The notes beneath the pieces were generated by a model. That model was not told the origin of the DNA. It did no database searches and worked only from the letters and a program-made list of their open reading frames with translations. The translations under genes were made by a program, and so were the position numbers. Below are positions 1 to 7,933 of a stretch of 64,000 nt of DNA, piece after piece. How positions within the stretch are numbered: the stretch's first letter is position 1; each line of letters starts with the position of its first letter. This stretch comes from JALZKA01 sp963701205 (lineage in GTDB: Bacteria; Actinomycetota; Thermoleophilia; Solirubrobacterales; 70-9), in contig OY969575.1 of assembly GCA_963701205.1 (NCBI GenBank), forward strand, positions 1,240,001-1,304,000. The letters are read 5' to 3'.

Positions 1-83
1 GATTGATGGGGGGCGAGATCGAACTCAAATCGGCTCGCGGCCAGACAGAGTTCATCGTCGAGCTGCCCGGGTTGCCCGCATGA
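1..83 (+). CDS. Sensor histidine kinase, C-terminal tail only (partial)
   Basis: The frame ending at the TGA at 81-83 reads ...GGEIELKS...TEFIVELPG..., which resembles the last strand-turn-strand of a histidine kinase HATPase_c domain (the usual GG.I.. S..G.GT.F.. .LP ending). Only about 26 residues are in the window, so the sensor part is unseen. The stop overlaps the ATG of the downstream HtrA gene (ATGA at 80-83), so the two are probably co-transcribed. That would fit a kinase or envelope-stress regulator controlling a protease, but this link is inference. Confidence 0.6.
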   Translation, partial: LMGGEIELKSARGQTEFIVELPGLPA

Positions 84-1291
84 GCGCGCGTTGGATTTCC
101 GCCCTGGCGCTGAGCGCGGTGCTCGGGCTGTCGGCCTGCGGGGGCGAGTCAGACAGCTCGCAGGAAGCTGCCGGGCAGCCCGAGTCGGAGCCGGCCCCGG
201 CGCAGGTGATCGAGGCGCACAACGGAGCCATTGACGCCCAGGCCGTCTATGAGCGTGCCGCCCCCGGGGTGGTGACGATTATCGCAGTCTTTTCCGGTGG
301 CGAGCCGTCAATTCTTGGCGAGACCGGGCCTCGCGGCGGGCAGGGCTCGGGCTTCGTGATCTCCGAGAACGGTGAGATCGCAACCAACGCCCACGTGGTG
401 ACCGACGGGGATGCCGTCACCGGCACGACCCCAACGGCCGAGCCCGCGGACATCAACCAGGCGCGCGAGGTCTTCGTCCAGTTTCCCGACCGCAACTCAG
501 TGCCCGCTGAGGTCATCGGCTTCGATCCCTTCGGCGACGTCGCCCTCTTGAAGGTTGATCCGGAAGGCCTTGACTTGCAGCCGCTTGAACTTGGATCCAT
601 CGAAAACCTGGAGGTCGGCGAACCCGTGGCCGCAATCGGCAGCCCGTTCGGAGAGCGGCAATCGCTTTCCGTCGGTGTCGTCTCGGCCCTCGACCGGTCG
701 ATTCCTTCGCTGACTCAATTCCAGATTGACGGCGCGATTCAGACAGACGCCTCGATCAACCCGGGCAACTCAGGCGGGCCGCTACTCGATGGCAGGGCTC
801 GCGTGATCGGGATCAACCAGCAGATCGACACGACGAGTGGCGCCAATCAGGGAGTTGGCTTTGCGGTGCCGATCGATTTGGCGTCGCGATCGCTTGACCA
901 GATTCGCGACGACGGCGAGGTTGATTACGCGTTCATCGGAATCACCACTCAGGCCCTCTTCCCCCAGCTTGCCGATGAGCTCGACCTGGATACTGAATCC
1001 GGGGCGTTGATCGCGAACCTGATCGAGGATGGACCGGCGGACGAAGCCGGCCTGTGCTGCGTGCTGAGCGCAGCCGAGGAACGCAAGAAAACAATTCGTT
1101 TCCAGGCGATTCCGGTGGTCACCGGCGGCGACGTGGTGCTTTCCGTTGATGGTGAGGCCGTGGTTGGTGCCACCGACCTGCCGCGCATCATTTCTCGCAA
1201 GGAGCCCGGCCAAACGGTCACGCTCGAGGTTCTTCGCGATGGCAAACGCATCGAGATCGACGTCGAGCTGCGAGCGCGCCCGTCCGCCTGA
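80..1291 (+). CDS. HtrA/DegP-like serine protease, lipoprotein, with PDZ domain
   Basis: A 403-residue trypsin-fold protease of family S1C. The N-terminus is a lipoprotein signal ending in LSAC with the lipidated Cys at residue 20, followed by a Ser/Glu/Pro-rich spacer, so the enzyme should be anchored outside the membrane. The catalytic triad is visible: His105 in TNAHVV, Asp153 in GDVALLKV and Ser231 in NPGNSGGPLL. A single PDZ domain covers about 290-395. The PDZ loop carries an unusual insertion with adjacent cysteines (LCCVLSAAEERKK...) before the conserved GGDVVLSVDG segment. The start ATG overlaps the stop of the upstream kinase. Expected role: quality control or regulated proteolysis of exported proteins. 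Confidence 0.93.
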   Translation: MSARWISALALSAVLGLSACGGESDSSQEAAGQPESEPAPAQVIEAHNGAIDAQAVYERAAPGVVTIIAVFSGGEPSILGETGPRGGQGSGFVISENGEIATNAHVVTDGDAVTGTTPTAEPADINQAREVFVQFPDRNSVPAEVIGFDPFGDVALLKVDPEGLDLQPLELGSIENLEVGEPVAAIGSPFGERQSLSVGVVSALDRSIPSLTQFQIDGAIQTDASINPGNSGGPLLDGRARVIGINQQIDTTSGANQGVGFAVPIDLASRSLDQIRDDGEVDYAFIGITTQALFPQLADELDLDTESGALIANLIEDGPADEAGLCCVLSAAEERKKTIRFQAIPVVTGGDVVLSVDGEAVVGATDLPRIISRKEPGQTVTLEVLRDGKRIEIDVELRARPSA

Positions 1292-1318
1292 GCTTCGCTG
1301 GCCGAGTTCGACTCTCGC

Positions 1319-1331
1319 TAGATTGAGCGCG
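1319..1331 (+). promoter_or_regulatory. Leaderless-type -10 box before the TreT-like gene
   Basis: TAGATT at 1319-1324 lies 6 nt before the GTG start at 1331. No Shine-Dalgarno sequence is present between them. The spacing puts the transcription start at or next to the GTG, so the mRNA is predicted to be leaderless. Confidence 0.5.
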
Positions 1332-2563
1332 TGCTCCAGGAAGTCGCCCTGGGCCAGCGCTCGCTGGCCGACTACACCCACATTTGCGGCAAGGACCTGA
1401 TCGAGGAGATCAGGGAGTTGGCCGAGCCACTCGCGGGCAAACGGGTGTTGCACGTCAACGCGACCGCGTTCGGTGGCGGCGTCTCAGAGATCCTCTACAC
1501 CATCGTTCCGCTGATGCGTGACGTCGGTATCGATGCGCACTGGCACGTGATCCTCGGCGCCGAGGAATTCTTCAACGTCACCAAGCTCATGCACAACTCG
1601 CTGCAGGGCGACGAACAGGAGATCACCGACCAGCAGTGGGAGGTCTTTCAGGCCTACAACGCGATGAACGCCAAGGGCATGGAGGACGGTTGGGACGCCG
1701 TGATCGTTCACGACGCCCAACCCGCCGGCCTGCTGGCGAACGTTCCGCAGAAGTCCAAGCACTGGATCTGGCGCTGTCATATCGATCTTTCGACGCCGAA
1801 TCCCGGCACGATCGAACGCCTCCGGCCGCTAATTGAGCCCTATGAGGCCTCCGTCTGGCACCTCCAGGAGTACGTGCCGCAGGGGATCGAGGCCGGGGTG
1901 CGCATCGTGCCGCCTGCAATCGACCCACTTGCACCCAAGAACATGGCCTTCGCACCCGACGACGCCTCCTTCGTCTCCGAGCAGTTCGGGATCGATCCCG
2001 AACGGCCGTTGATCTGTCAGGTCTCGCGGTTTGACCCCTGGAAGGACCCGATCGGCGTGATCGACGCGTACCGGATTGTCCGCGAAAAGGTTCCCGACGT
2101 CCAGCTCGCCCTGGTCGGATCCATGGCGACCGACGACCCGGAGGGCTGGGACTTCTTCAACCGGACGGTTGCCCACGCCGGGGATGATCCCAATATCAAG
2201 ATTCTCTCCAACCTCAACGACGTCGGTGCGATCGAAGTCAACGCCTTTCAGTCGCAGGCCGATGTCTGCATGCAGAAGTCAACCCGCGAGGGTTTTGGCC
2301 TGACCGTCACCGAGGCCCTCTGGAAGGGGAGGGCGACGATTGGCGGCGATGTTGGCGGCATTCCGCTGCAGATCGTCGATGGCGAGTCGGGCTTTTTGGT
2401 GTCCTCCGTCGAGGAGGCCGCCCAGCGCTCGCTCGAGATCCTGGCCGACCCGGCGCTGGCGGCCCGGCTCGGCAAGGCGGGCAAGGAGCACGCCCGCAAG
2501 CATTTTCTGAGCCCGCGCCTGCTGCGCGATTGGCTGCGGATCTTCAGCGAGATCGACGTTTGA
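1331..2563 (+). CDS. treT: GT4 glycosyltransferase, trehalose synthase (TreT)-like
   Basis: 410 residues from a GTG start. The N-terminal Rossmann domain begins with RVLHVNATAFGGGVSEIL, the form seen in TreT-type trehalose synthases that join a nucleotide-glucose donor to glucose. The C-terminal half has the GT-B donor site with CQVSRFDPWKDP and the E-x7-E type segment REGFGLTVTEALWKG followed by GGDVGGIPLQI. Length is typical of the family. It sits 34 bp ahead of a GT20 gene, so both may make trehalose or a related osmolyte in the cytoplasm. Donor and acceptor cannot be read from sequence alone; a general GT4 label is the fallback. Confidence 0.82.
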   Translation: MLQEVALGQRSLADYTHICGKDLIEEIRELAEPLAGKRVLHVNATAFGGGVSEILYTIVPLMRDVGIDAHWHVILGAEEFFNVTKLMHNSLQGDEQEITDQQWEVFQAYNAMNAKGMEDGWDAVIVHDAQPAGLLANVPQKSKHWIWRCHIDLSTPNPGTIERLRPLIEPYEASVWHLQEYVPQGIEAGVRIVPPAIDPLAPKNMAFAPDDASFVSEQFGIDPERPLICQVSRFDPWKDPIGVIDAYRIVREKVPDVQLALVGSMATDDPEGWDFFNRTVAHAGDDPNIKILSNLNDVGAIEVNAFQSQADVCMQKSTREGFGLTVTEALWKGRATIGGDVGGIPLQIVDGESGFLVSSVEEAAQRSLEILADPALAARLGKAGKEHARKHFLSPRLLRDWLRIFSEIDV

Positions 2564-2597
2564 GCCCAAGGACGTCCCCGACGCGAGAATCACGAGT

Positions 2598-4052
2598 ATG
2601 AGCGACCGCTTGGTCATCGTTTCCAACAGGGGCCCCGCCCAGTTCGAGGTCACGGACGAAGGCGAGCGCACGGTGAATCGCGGCGGCGGCGGTCTGGTTA
2701 CGGCGCTGACGGGATTGGTCAAGACCCGCGACGCGCTCTGGATTGCCTCGACGATGACTGCGGAGGACGCGGTTGTCCAGCGCGAATCGGGCTCCGAGCC
2801 GATCTTCGTCGAGATTGACGGGGTCTCCTACGACGTGCTGCTCGTCGAGTCGGACCCCGACGCCTACGACGGCTTCTACAACGTGATCGCCAACCCGATC
2901 CTGTGGTTCATCCAGCACTACCTGTGGGACCTCTCCAACGCGCCCGACATCAAGCGCGAGGAGGCCGAAGCGTGGGACTACGGCTATGTGGCCGTCAACA
3001 GGGACATCGCCGAGGCGGTCCTGGGGGCAATTGCCGACGACACCGACCCGCTTGTGATGCTCCACGACTATCACCTCTACACGTGCCCGGCCCTGATTCG
3101 CGAGGCGCGTCCTGACGTCTTTCTCCAGCACTTCGTGCACATCCCGTGGTCGCAGCCCGACAGCTGGCGGATCCTGCCGACGAGGATGCGCAACCAGATC
3201 TACGAAGGGGTGCTTGCGAACGACATCATCGGATTCCATACCACCGCTTATTGCCGGAACTTCTTGGACTGCTGCCGAGAGCTGATGGGTCTCGAAGTCG
3301 ATTACGCAGCGGGTTCAGTGCGCTTTGGCGAGCGCGAGATCTGGGTGCGGGCATACCCCCTCGCGATCGACGCCGCTCGCCTCGACCGTGCCGCTGCAAC
3401 CGACGAGGTGGCCGAGTACGAGCGCGAGCTGTTGCGCCGCCGCCGCGACCATCTGATCATCCGCGTTGACCGCGCCGACCTCTCAAAGAACGTGTTGCGC
3501 GGGTTCACCGCATTCGACGTCTTCTTGCAGGAGCACCCCGAGTTCAGGGAGCGGGTGACGTTCATCGCCCACCTGCAGCCCTCCCGGCAGGATGTCCCGG
3601 AGTACGCCGAGTACCTGGAGCGGATCGAGGCCCTTGTCGCAGTCGTCAACCACCGTCACGGCACCACCGATTGGATGCCGATCGACCTACGGATCTACGA
3701 GAACTTTCCGGAGGCGGTCGCCCGCTATAAGCACTTTGACCTGCTGATCGTCAACTCGCTCTTCGACGGGATGAACCTGGTTGCCAAAGAGGCTCCCGCG
3801 ATCTCAACCCGGGACGGCGTTGTGATGCTGTCGGAGAACGCGGGCGCGCACGAAGAGCTGGGCGAGCACACCCTGATGGTCAACCCATTCGATATTCAGG
3901 AGCAGGCGGATGCCATCTACCGGGCGCTGACGATGGATGCCGACGAGCGCCGGTCCCGTGCGAAGCGCCTGCGCGAGATCGTTCGCGATCGCGACCCGGA
4001 CGTCTGGATCTCGGAGCAACTCGACGACATCGCGGCCAAGCGCGCGGGCTAG
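2598..4052 (+). CDS. otsA: GT20 glycosyltransferase, OtsA-like (trehalose-6-phosphate synthase family)
   Basis: 484 residues. It begins LVIVSNRGPAQFEV and has the N-terminal glycine loop NRGGGGLVTAL, HDYHLYTCP, a central VDRADLSKN donor-site segment and DGMNLVAKEAP near the C-terminus, all in the usual GT20 order. Classical OtsA has VDRLDYTKG at the central site; the variant here (SKN instead of TKG) is familiar from actinobacterial paralogues whose product is less certain. No OtsB-type phosphatase is fused or adjacent. The gene follows the TreT-like gene closely, and GAGAAT lies 7 nt before the ATG as a possible weak -10. Its stop overlaps the convergent neighbour in a CTAG at 4049-4052. Confidence 0.85.
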   Translation: MSDRLVIVSNRGPAQFEVTDEGERTVNRGGGGLVTALTGLVKTRDALWIASTMTAEDAVVQRESGSEPIFVEIDGVSYDVLLVESDPDAYDGFYNVIANPILWFIQHYLWDLSNAPDIKREEAEAWDYGYVAVNRDIAEAVLGAIADDTDPLVMLHDYHLYTCPALIREARPDVFLQHFVHIPWSQPDSWRILPTRMRNQIYEGVLANDIIGFHTTAYCRNFLDCCRELMGLEVDYAAGSVRFGEREIWVRAYPLAIDAARLDRAAATDEVAEYERELLRRRRDHLIIRVDRADLSKNVLRGFTAFDVFLQEHPEFRERVTFIAHLQPSRQDVPEYAEYLERIEALVAVVNHRHGTTDWMPIDLRIYENFPEAVARYKHFDLLIVNSLFDGMNLVAKEAPAISTRDGVVMLSENAGAHEELGEHTLMVNPFDIQEQADAIYRALTMDADERRSRAKRLREIVRDRDPDVWISEQLDDIAAKRAG

Positions 4053-5584
4053 CCCGCGACGGTGATCCGCCGGGTTCGTGAGCGTCCGGGTGCGAAGGGA
4101 TAGCCCGGCTGGCGGGCTACGGCGGCGCGAAACGAGTAGCGCTGCCGCCCCGTTGTTGCCCGGAAGCGGTAGCTGCCTCGCCAGACGCCCGAGCGGTTGG
4201 TGCGTCCGGACGCCACCTGGATCCAGCGCCGTCCGGCCCGCGCGTTGACCGCTACGGGGCGTCCCATGCGCGACGGTCCCGGGATCCGCACCCAGAAGCG
4301 GACGGAATCGCCATTTTGAAGGACTCTGTCGGGACTCAGGTCGAGCCGCGGGACGGCCCGGGCTTCGATCGCAAGGTAGCGCTCGAGGGCGCCGCGGGAA
4401 TCAGGCCAGTGGGCGACACGAACTTCGCGGCTGGGGCCCGCGGGGATCCGCGCTTGAAAGCGGCCGTTGGCGTCTGTGACGGGGGTCGCGATCACCCTTT
4501 CCGGATGACCGGTGGCCTGGGTTCGGGTCGCCACGCAGACGCGCGCGCCCGGCAGTGGCGAACCACCGTCGTCAAGCACGCTCCCCGCAACGATCGTGGA
4601 CCGGGTCGAGGTGGTCTGCACGCGTTCGCGGCCGCCGGCCAGGTGCGCGTGGAGCACCGCCCCGGCGATCCCGGACACGGGGCAAAGACGGTCAATCCGA
4701 ACCGTCCGCGACTCGCAGTCGCGGTTGGTGTTGTGGCGGGCGCCGTAGTCGGCAGCGCAGATTCGTATGTTGTTTGGTCCCTGCCGGAATTGCGGCGCCC
4801 GGGTTGCGATCTCGAAATCGCGGACCGGCCTTGCCGGACAGGGCTGCAGGCGAACCGCGACGCGACCGACGAGCGAACAGGGGAGCGCCCGCGCGGCGAG
4901 CGGCTCGCCGTTTACCTCCACGGTCAGCTCGCGCACCCCCGACCCGTCGTCGTCGGCGGCGATCGTGAGCGCCTGAACTCCACGCCTCGACCCCTTGGCT
5001 AAGAGCTCGCCGCCAACCGAAAGGCTCGGGGCGACAAAATCGCGCAGCGTCAGCGAGATCCGGCGGATGCCGAGGTAGGCCTCGCGGCCGGCGCCGCAGC
5101 TGGTGCGCGCGCACCGCAGTCGGGCGCTTGCAAACCGGCCGCCCGTGCCCGCCCAAGTAACGGTGCGGAAGGCCCGGCCAATGCCCGGCAGGCTCTGCGT
5201 CCGTCCGGCCCCAAGTCCGACGATCAACTCGGGCCGGTGGCCGCCCCGCGCGGTCCCCTTGGCCCGAGCCGCCAGCCGGACTATCTCTGCCTCGTCTGGT
5301 GCGGTCAGCGTCCAGCCGCCGAAACGCCCGGCCCGCGTCGCGCGATTGCCAGCGATATGCCGAATGCCCAGGCCCGACCCGGTGCAGTCGGCGTTCTGCA
5401 CGTAGCGGGGCGAGTTCGCCGCGTAGTGGGCGTCCTGGCGGTTTGCCCCGGAGCCCTTGCTGCACTGAACCGCCCGGTATGTGCCCGCGCCTGCGGAGGC
5501 CGCGTCAAGGAGGCCGAAGACGATCAGCGCGCCGACGATCAAGGCGGTGAGCGCGAGGCGTTGCGCGCGAGTTGCGGCTTGCAT
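4049..5584 (-). CDS. Secreted protein of unknown function with TYRAVQC start and carboxypeptidase-regulatory-like region
   Basis: About 511 residues. The N-terminus is basic then hydrophobic (signal peptide ending near DAASAGAG), and the mature part opens TYRAVQCSKG, a start I associate with secreted proteins of Solirubrobacterales-type genomes. Many paired Cys suggest disulfides. A middle segment (DDDGSGVRELTVEVNGE) resembles Ig-like adhesion domains, and later SVLDDGGSPLPGARVCV...NGRFQARIPAG resembles a carboxypeptidase-regulatory-like beta domain. The ATG at 5584 is preceded by a good ribosome site (GGGAG, 7 nt upstream). An in-frame ATG at 5605 instead overlaps the upstream stop as ATGA. 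Role unknown; probably cell-surface. Confidence 0.75.
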   Translation of the reverse strand: MQAATRAQRLALTALIVGALIVFGLLDAASAGAGTYRAVQCSKGSGANRQDAHYAANSPRYVQNADCTGSGLGIRHIAGNRATRAGRFGGWTLTAPDEAEIVRLAARAKGTARGGHRPELIVGLGAGRTQSLPGIGRAFRTVTWAGTGGRFASARLRCARTSCGAGREAYLGIRRISLTLRDFVAPSLSVGGELLAKGSRRGVQALTIAADDDGSGVRELTVEVNGEPLAARALPCSLVGRVAVRLQPCPARPVRDFEIATRAPQFRQGPNNIRICAADYGARHNTNRDCESRTVRIDRLCPVSGIAGAVLHAHLAGGRERVQTTSTRSTIVAGSVLDDGGSPLPGARVCVATRTQATGHPERVIATPVTDANGRFQARIPAGPSREVRVAHWPDSRGALERYLAIEARAVPRLDLSPDRVLQNGDSVRFWVRIPGPSRMGRPVAVNARAGRRWIQVASGRTNRSGVWRGSYRFRATTGRQRYSFRAAVARQPGYPFAPGRSRTRRITVAG

Positions 5585-5601
5585 TGGCGGTCTCCCTTCC
5601 C

Positions 5602-6078
5602 TCATCGTTCAAAGCCGAACTCGGCCGGCCCAGCCGCGGCTGGCGGCGGCGAAGCGACGGGCACGGTTGCCGTCGTAGGTGGGCCCGCGGCTGGGGCGGG
5701 GGCGGCGGGGAGTGGAGCCGCGACGACCGCGGCGGGCGTGTCCGGCGGACCCTTTCGACCGGGCCGCGTTGTCGCGCGGGCCGCAGGATTCGCGCCGCGG
5801 GAAGGCGACTGCCTGACCGCTGCGCGCCGGCCCCCGTCGCGGAGGGCGGGACGGACGTCGCCCCAGCCCCCCGGTTGTGCGGCTGCGGCGCCTGGTGGCG
5901 AGGGCAGCGGAGCGCCCAGAGCGGCGATTCCCACATCGGGGGGCAGCGGCGGCGGATCGGGTGCCTCCGACGCGCTGCCGAGGAGGCTCAGAAGCCCAAT
6001 TCCGCCCCCGCCCAGGGCGATCAAACGGGCCGCCGGAGCCCAGCGGATGCGCAACCGTGATCTCCGGGTTTTGGCCAT
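5602..6078 (-). CDS. Small Pro/Ala-rich, membrane-anchored hypothetical protein
   Basis: 158 residues. A basic N-terminus (MAKTRRSRLRIR) is followed by one hydrophobic stretch (about residues 17-36) and then a long Pro/Ala/Gly-rich, low-complexity tail. The stop TGA at 5602-5604 overlaps an ATG of the downstream secreted-protein gene (ATGA), which supports translation in this frame. Composition is extreme and I see no clear promoter or ribosome site, so it could be a chance open frame. If it is not real, 5606-6138 is non-coding apart from the rpsF promoter region. Confidence 0.45.
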   Translation of the reverse strand: MAKTRRSRLRIRWAPAARLIALGGGGIGLLSLLGSASEAPDPPPLPPDVGIAALGAPLPSPPGAAAAQPGGWGDVRPALRDGGRRAAVRQSPSRGANPAARATTRPGRKGPPDTPAAVVAAPLPAAPAPAAGPPTTATVPVASPPPAAAGPAEFGFER

Positions 6079-6138
6079 ACGAATGGGACAACCCCGCCCC
6101 GTCGTCGGTTGCCCCCTCCGCTACACTCGCGAGCCGTT

Positions 6139-6879
6139 TTGGCCAAGCCAGCACCCGAATACGAGTTGATCCTGATGCTTGATCCGGAGGTTCCGGATGA
6201 TCGTCGCGATGCGATAACGGGCGAAGCTCGCCAGCGCATCGAGGCAGGCAGCACGCTCAAGCAGGAGCGATCCTGGGGCACCCGGGTGATGGCCTATGAG
6301 ATCGAACGCCGCACCGAGGCCGATTACCGATTCTTCCGCTTCGAGAACGGCGCCGGGGTTCTCGACGACCTCAACCACAGCCTTCGGATCACCGACGGAG
6401 TGCTCCGGTTTCGGATCTTCAAGGTGGACGCTTCCGCTCCCGTGATCGAGCCGCCGCCGCCGATCAACCTTGCGGCGACCGCTGCGCCACGGTCAGGTGG
6501 ACGCGGAGGCCGCCAGGACGATCGCCCGCCACGCGGTCCTGAGCCCGAGGCCCAGGCGGCGCCAGCCGCCGAAACCGAGCCGACCCCCGCTCCCGAGACT
6601 CCGCTTGAGTCCCCCCAGCCGCCTGAGCCGGAGCCCGCTCCCGAGACTCCGCTTGAGTCCCCCCAGCCGCCTGAGCCGGAGCCCGCTCCCGAGACTCCGC
6701 TTGAGTCCCCCCAGCCGCCTGAGCCGGAGCCCGCTCCCGAGACTCCGCTTGAGTCCCCCCAGCCGCCTGAGCCGACCCCCGCTCCCGAGACTCCGCTTGA
6801 GTCCCCCGAGCCGGAGGCGCCGTCGGAGCCCGCACCTGCCGAGGAGGCCGAAGTGGCCACCGACGGCGATCCCGCCTGA
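6139..6879 (+). CDS. rpsF: Ribosomal protein bS6 with repeat-bearing acidic C-terminal extension
   Basis: The first ~95 residues are bS6: YELILMLDPEV, then GTRVMAYEIERRTEADYRFFRFE and LRITDGVLRFRIFKVD. Typical bS6 ends near residue 95-100, but this one runs on for ~150 residues, rich in Pro, Glu and Ala and built largely from a 16-residue repeat. I chose the TTG at 6139 because the family begins just before YEL; another in-frame TTG is at 6109. TACACT at 6122-6127 is a possible -10 giving a near-leaderless mRNA. It heads the classic rpsF-ssb-rpsR-rplI-dnaB series. bS6 binds bS18 on the small subunit platform. Confidence 0.92.
   Translation: MAKPAPEYELILMLDPEVPDDRRDAITGEARQRIEAGSTLKQERSWGTRVMAYEIERRTEADYRFFRFENGAGVLDDLNHSLRITDGVLRFRIFKVDASAPVIEPPPPINLAATAAPRSGGRGGRQDDRPPRGPEPEAQAAPAAETEPTPAPETPLESPQPPEPEPAPETPLESPQPPEPEPAPETPLESPQPPEPEPAPETPLESPQPPEPTPAPETPLESPEPEAPSEPAPAEEAEVATDGDPA
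6586..6810 (+). repeat. 48-bp tandem repeat inside rpsF
   Basis: Four complete 48-bp units start at 6586, 6634, 6682 and 6730, with a partial fifth from 6778. Each encodes PAPETPLESPQPPEPE (the fourth ends in T). The DNA copies are almost identical, so the array arose by recent duplication or is kept uniform by slippage and recombination, and the copy number may vary between strains. Confidence 0.95.
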
Positions 6880-6944
6880 ACGCTGATCTCGCTATTTAGG
6901 TCATTTCGCTTTCCCGGGGGGCGAGAACCCGCCGATCCGTTCCT

Positions 6945-6974
6945 TAGACTCGAAAGCGATCAATCTTCGAGTCT
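6945..6974 (+). promoter_or_regulatory. ssb promoter overlapped by a 9-bp inverted repeat
   Basis: TAGACT at 6945-6950 is a good -10 box. The arms AGACTCGAA (6946-6954) and TTCGAGTCT (6966-6974) are perfect inverted copies separated by 11 nt, so their centres are about 20 bp (two helical turns) apart. One arm covers the -10 and the other the expected leader. A ribosome site GAGAGGTG follows at 6975-6982. This could be a dimeric repressor operator or an mRNA hairpin. It is not the GAAC-N4-GTTC LexA box. Confidence 0.55.
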
Positions 6975-6989
6975 GAGAGGTGCCGCCAA

Positions 6990-7472
6990 ATGGCCGCAAG
7001 CAATATCAACACAGTCGTCGTAACCGGCAATCTCACCCGCGACCCCGAGTTGCGAAGCCTGCCGAGCGGCACCGCCGTCTGCAGCCTGCGGATCGCCGTC
7101 AACACCCGCCGCAAGGGCCAGGACGGCAACTGGGAGGACAAGCCCAACTACTTTGACGTCACCGTCTGGGGCGCCCAGGGCGAGAATTGCGCCACCTACC
7201 TTGCCAAGGGCCGGCCTGTTGCGATCAGTGGGCGCCTCGAGTGGCGCGAGTGGGAGCAGGAGGGCAACAAGCGCCAGGCCGTGCAGATCGTGGCCGACTC
7301 CGTCCAGTTCTTGGGCAGCCGTGACGGCGCCCCGGCGAACGGTGGCAACGGTGGCAACGGCGGCGGAGCCCCAACGGGTGGCTCCGATCTGCCTGCGGAC
7401 ACGTCGGACTTCGACTCGGCGGCACCGATTGGCGTCGGCTCCTCAGGGGCCGAAGACGACATCCCCTTCTAA
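6990..7472 (+). CDS. ssb: Single-stranded DNA-binding protein
   Basis: 160 residues. The N-terminal OB-fold runs about 1-112 (NTVVVTGNLTRDPELR, FDVTVWGAQGENCATYLAKGRPVAISGRL in two stretches), then a Gly/Asn-rich linker and the acidic tail ending DDIPF that recruits replication and repair partners. Length and layout are normal. The ATG has a ribosome site GAGAGGTG 7 nt upstream, so unlike most neighbours it has a leader, and that leader contains an inverted repeat. The gene lies between rpsF and rpsR as in many bacteria. Confidence 0.97.
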   Translation: MAASNINTVVVTGNLTRDPELRSLPSGTAVCSLRIAVNTRRKGQDGNWEDKPNYFDVTVWGAQGENCATYLAKGRPVAISGRLEWREWEQEGNKRQAVQIVADSVQFLGSRDGAPANGGNGGNGGGAPTGGSDLPADTSDFDSAAPIGVGSSGAEDDIPF

Positions 7473-7530
7473 GGGGCGTTGGCGCACCGAAATTTCCGTC
7501 AAAGGGCGCGGCGTGCTGACCGGCGCCCGT

Positions 7531-7536
7531 TACAAT
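7531..7536 (+). promoter_or_regulatory. Possible internal promoter before rpsR
   Basis: TACAAT is a strong -10 match in the 144-bp gap between ssb and rpsR. It would give rpsR-rplI a leader of about 75 nt, ending in an AGAGGA ribosome site shortly before the ATG at 7617. No convincing -35 element is seen. Confidence 0.4.
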
Positions 7537-7616
7537 GCGCGATCCGCGTCGCCACTTAAGGCGGCGCATTCGTTTGAGATGAGCCAAACCACTGCCAACA
7601 AGAGGACGGTCGCCTG

Positions 7617-7928
7617 ATGGCCCGCAAGTCTCCGCGCGCTGCGCAGGGCGCACCCTCCTCGGGCGGTTCTGGCGGCGGTTCCGGACCCCGTCGCGGCGGC
7701 CCCCCCGGGCGACGCGGCGAGCGCATTCGCCCGCGCAAGTACACGAAGATCAACTCGGAGACGGTTGATTACAAGGACCTGCTTTTGCTCCGGCGCTTCA
7801 TCTCCGATCGCGGCAAGGTTCGCCCCCGCCGCGTGACCGGCCTTTCCCGCCAGCACCAGCGTGAGCTTGCCCTCGCGGTCAAGCGCGCCCGCGAGCTGGC
7901 GATGCTTCCGTACGTCGGCGAGCGCTGA
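7617..7928 (+). CDS. rpsR: Ribosomal protein bS18
   Basis: 103 residues. The N-terminal ~38 residues are a basic Gly/Ser/Pro-rich extension (longer than usual), followed by the conserved core with DYKDLLLLRRFISDRGKVRPRRVTG split across the middle and a C-terminal helix RELALAVKRARELAMLPYV. It partners bS6 on the small subunit. Five bases separate it from rplI, so the two are co-transcribed. The start ATG is preceded by AGAGGA. Confidence 0.96.
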   Translation: MARKSPRAAQGAPSSGGSGGGSGPRRGGPPGRRGERIRPRKYTKINSETVDYKDLLLLRRFISDRGKVRPRRVTGLSRQHQRELALAVKRARELAMLPYVGER

Positions 7929-7933
7929 TCGCG

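Noticed and set aside
5237..6169. 310-codon plus-strand frame
   Set aside because: Antisense to the secreted protein and the Pro-rich protein; composition is that of a shadow frame and it runs into the rpsF start.
6586..6810. CRISPR-like array
   Set aside because: The 48-bp repeats are contiguous, in frame and lack spacers; they are coding repeats of rpsF.
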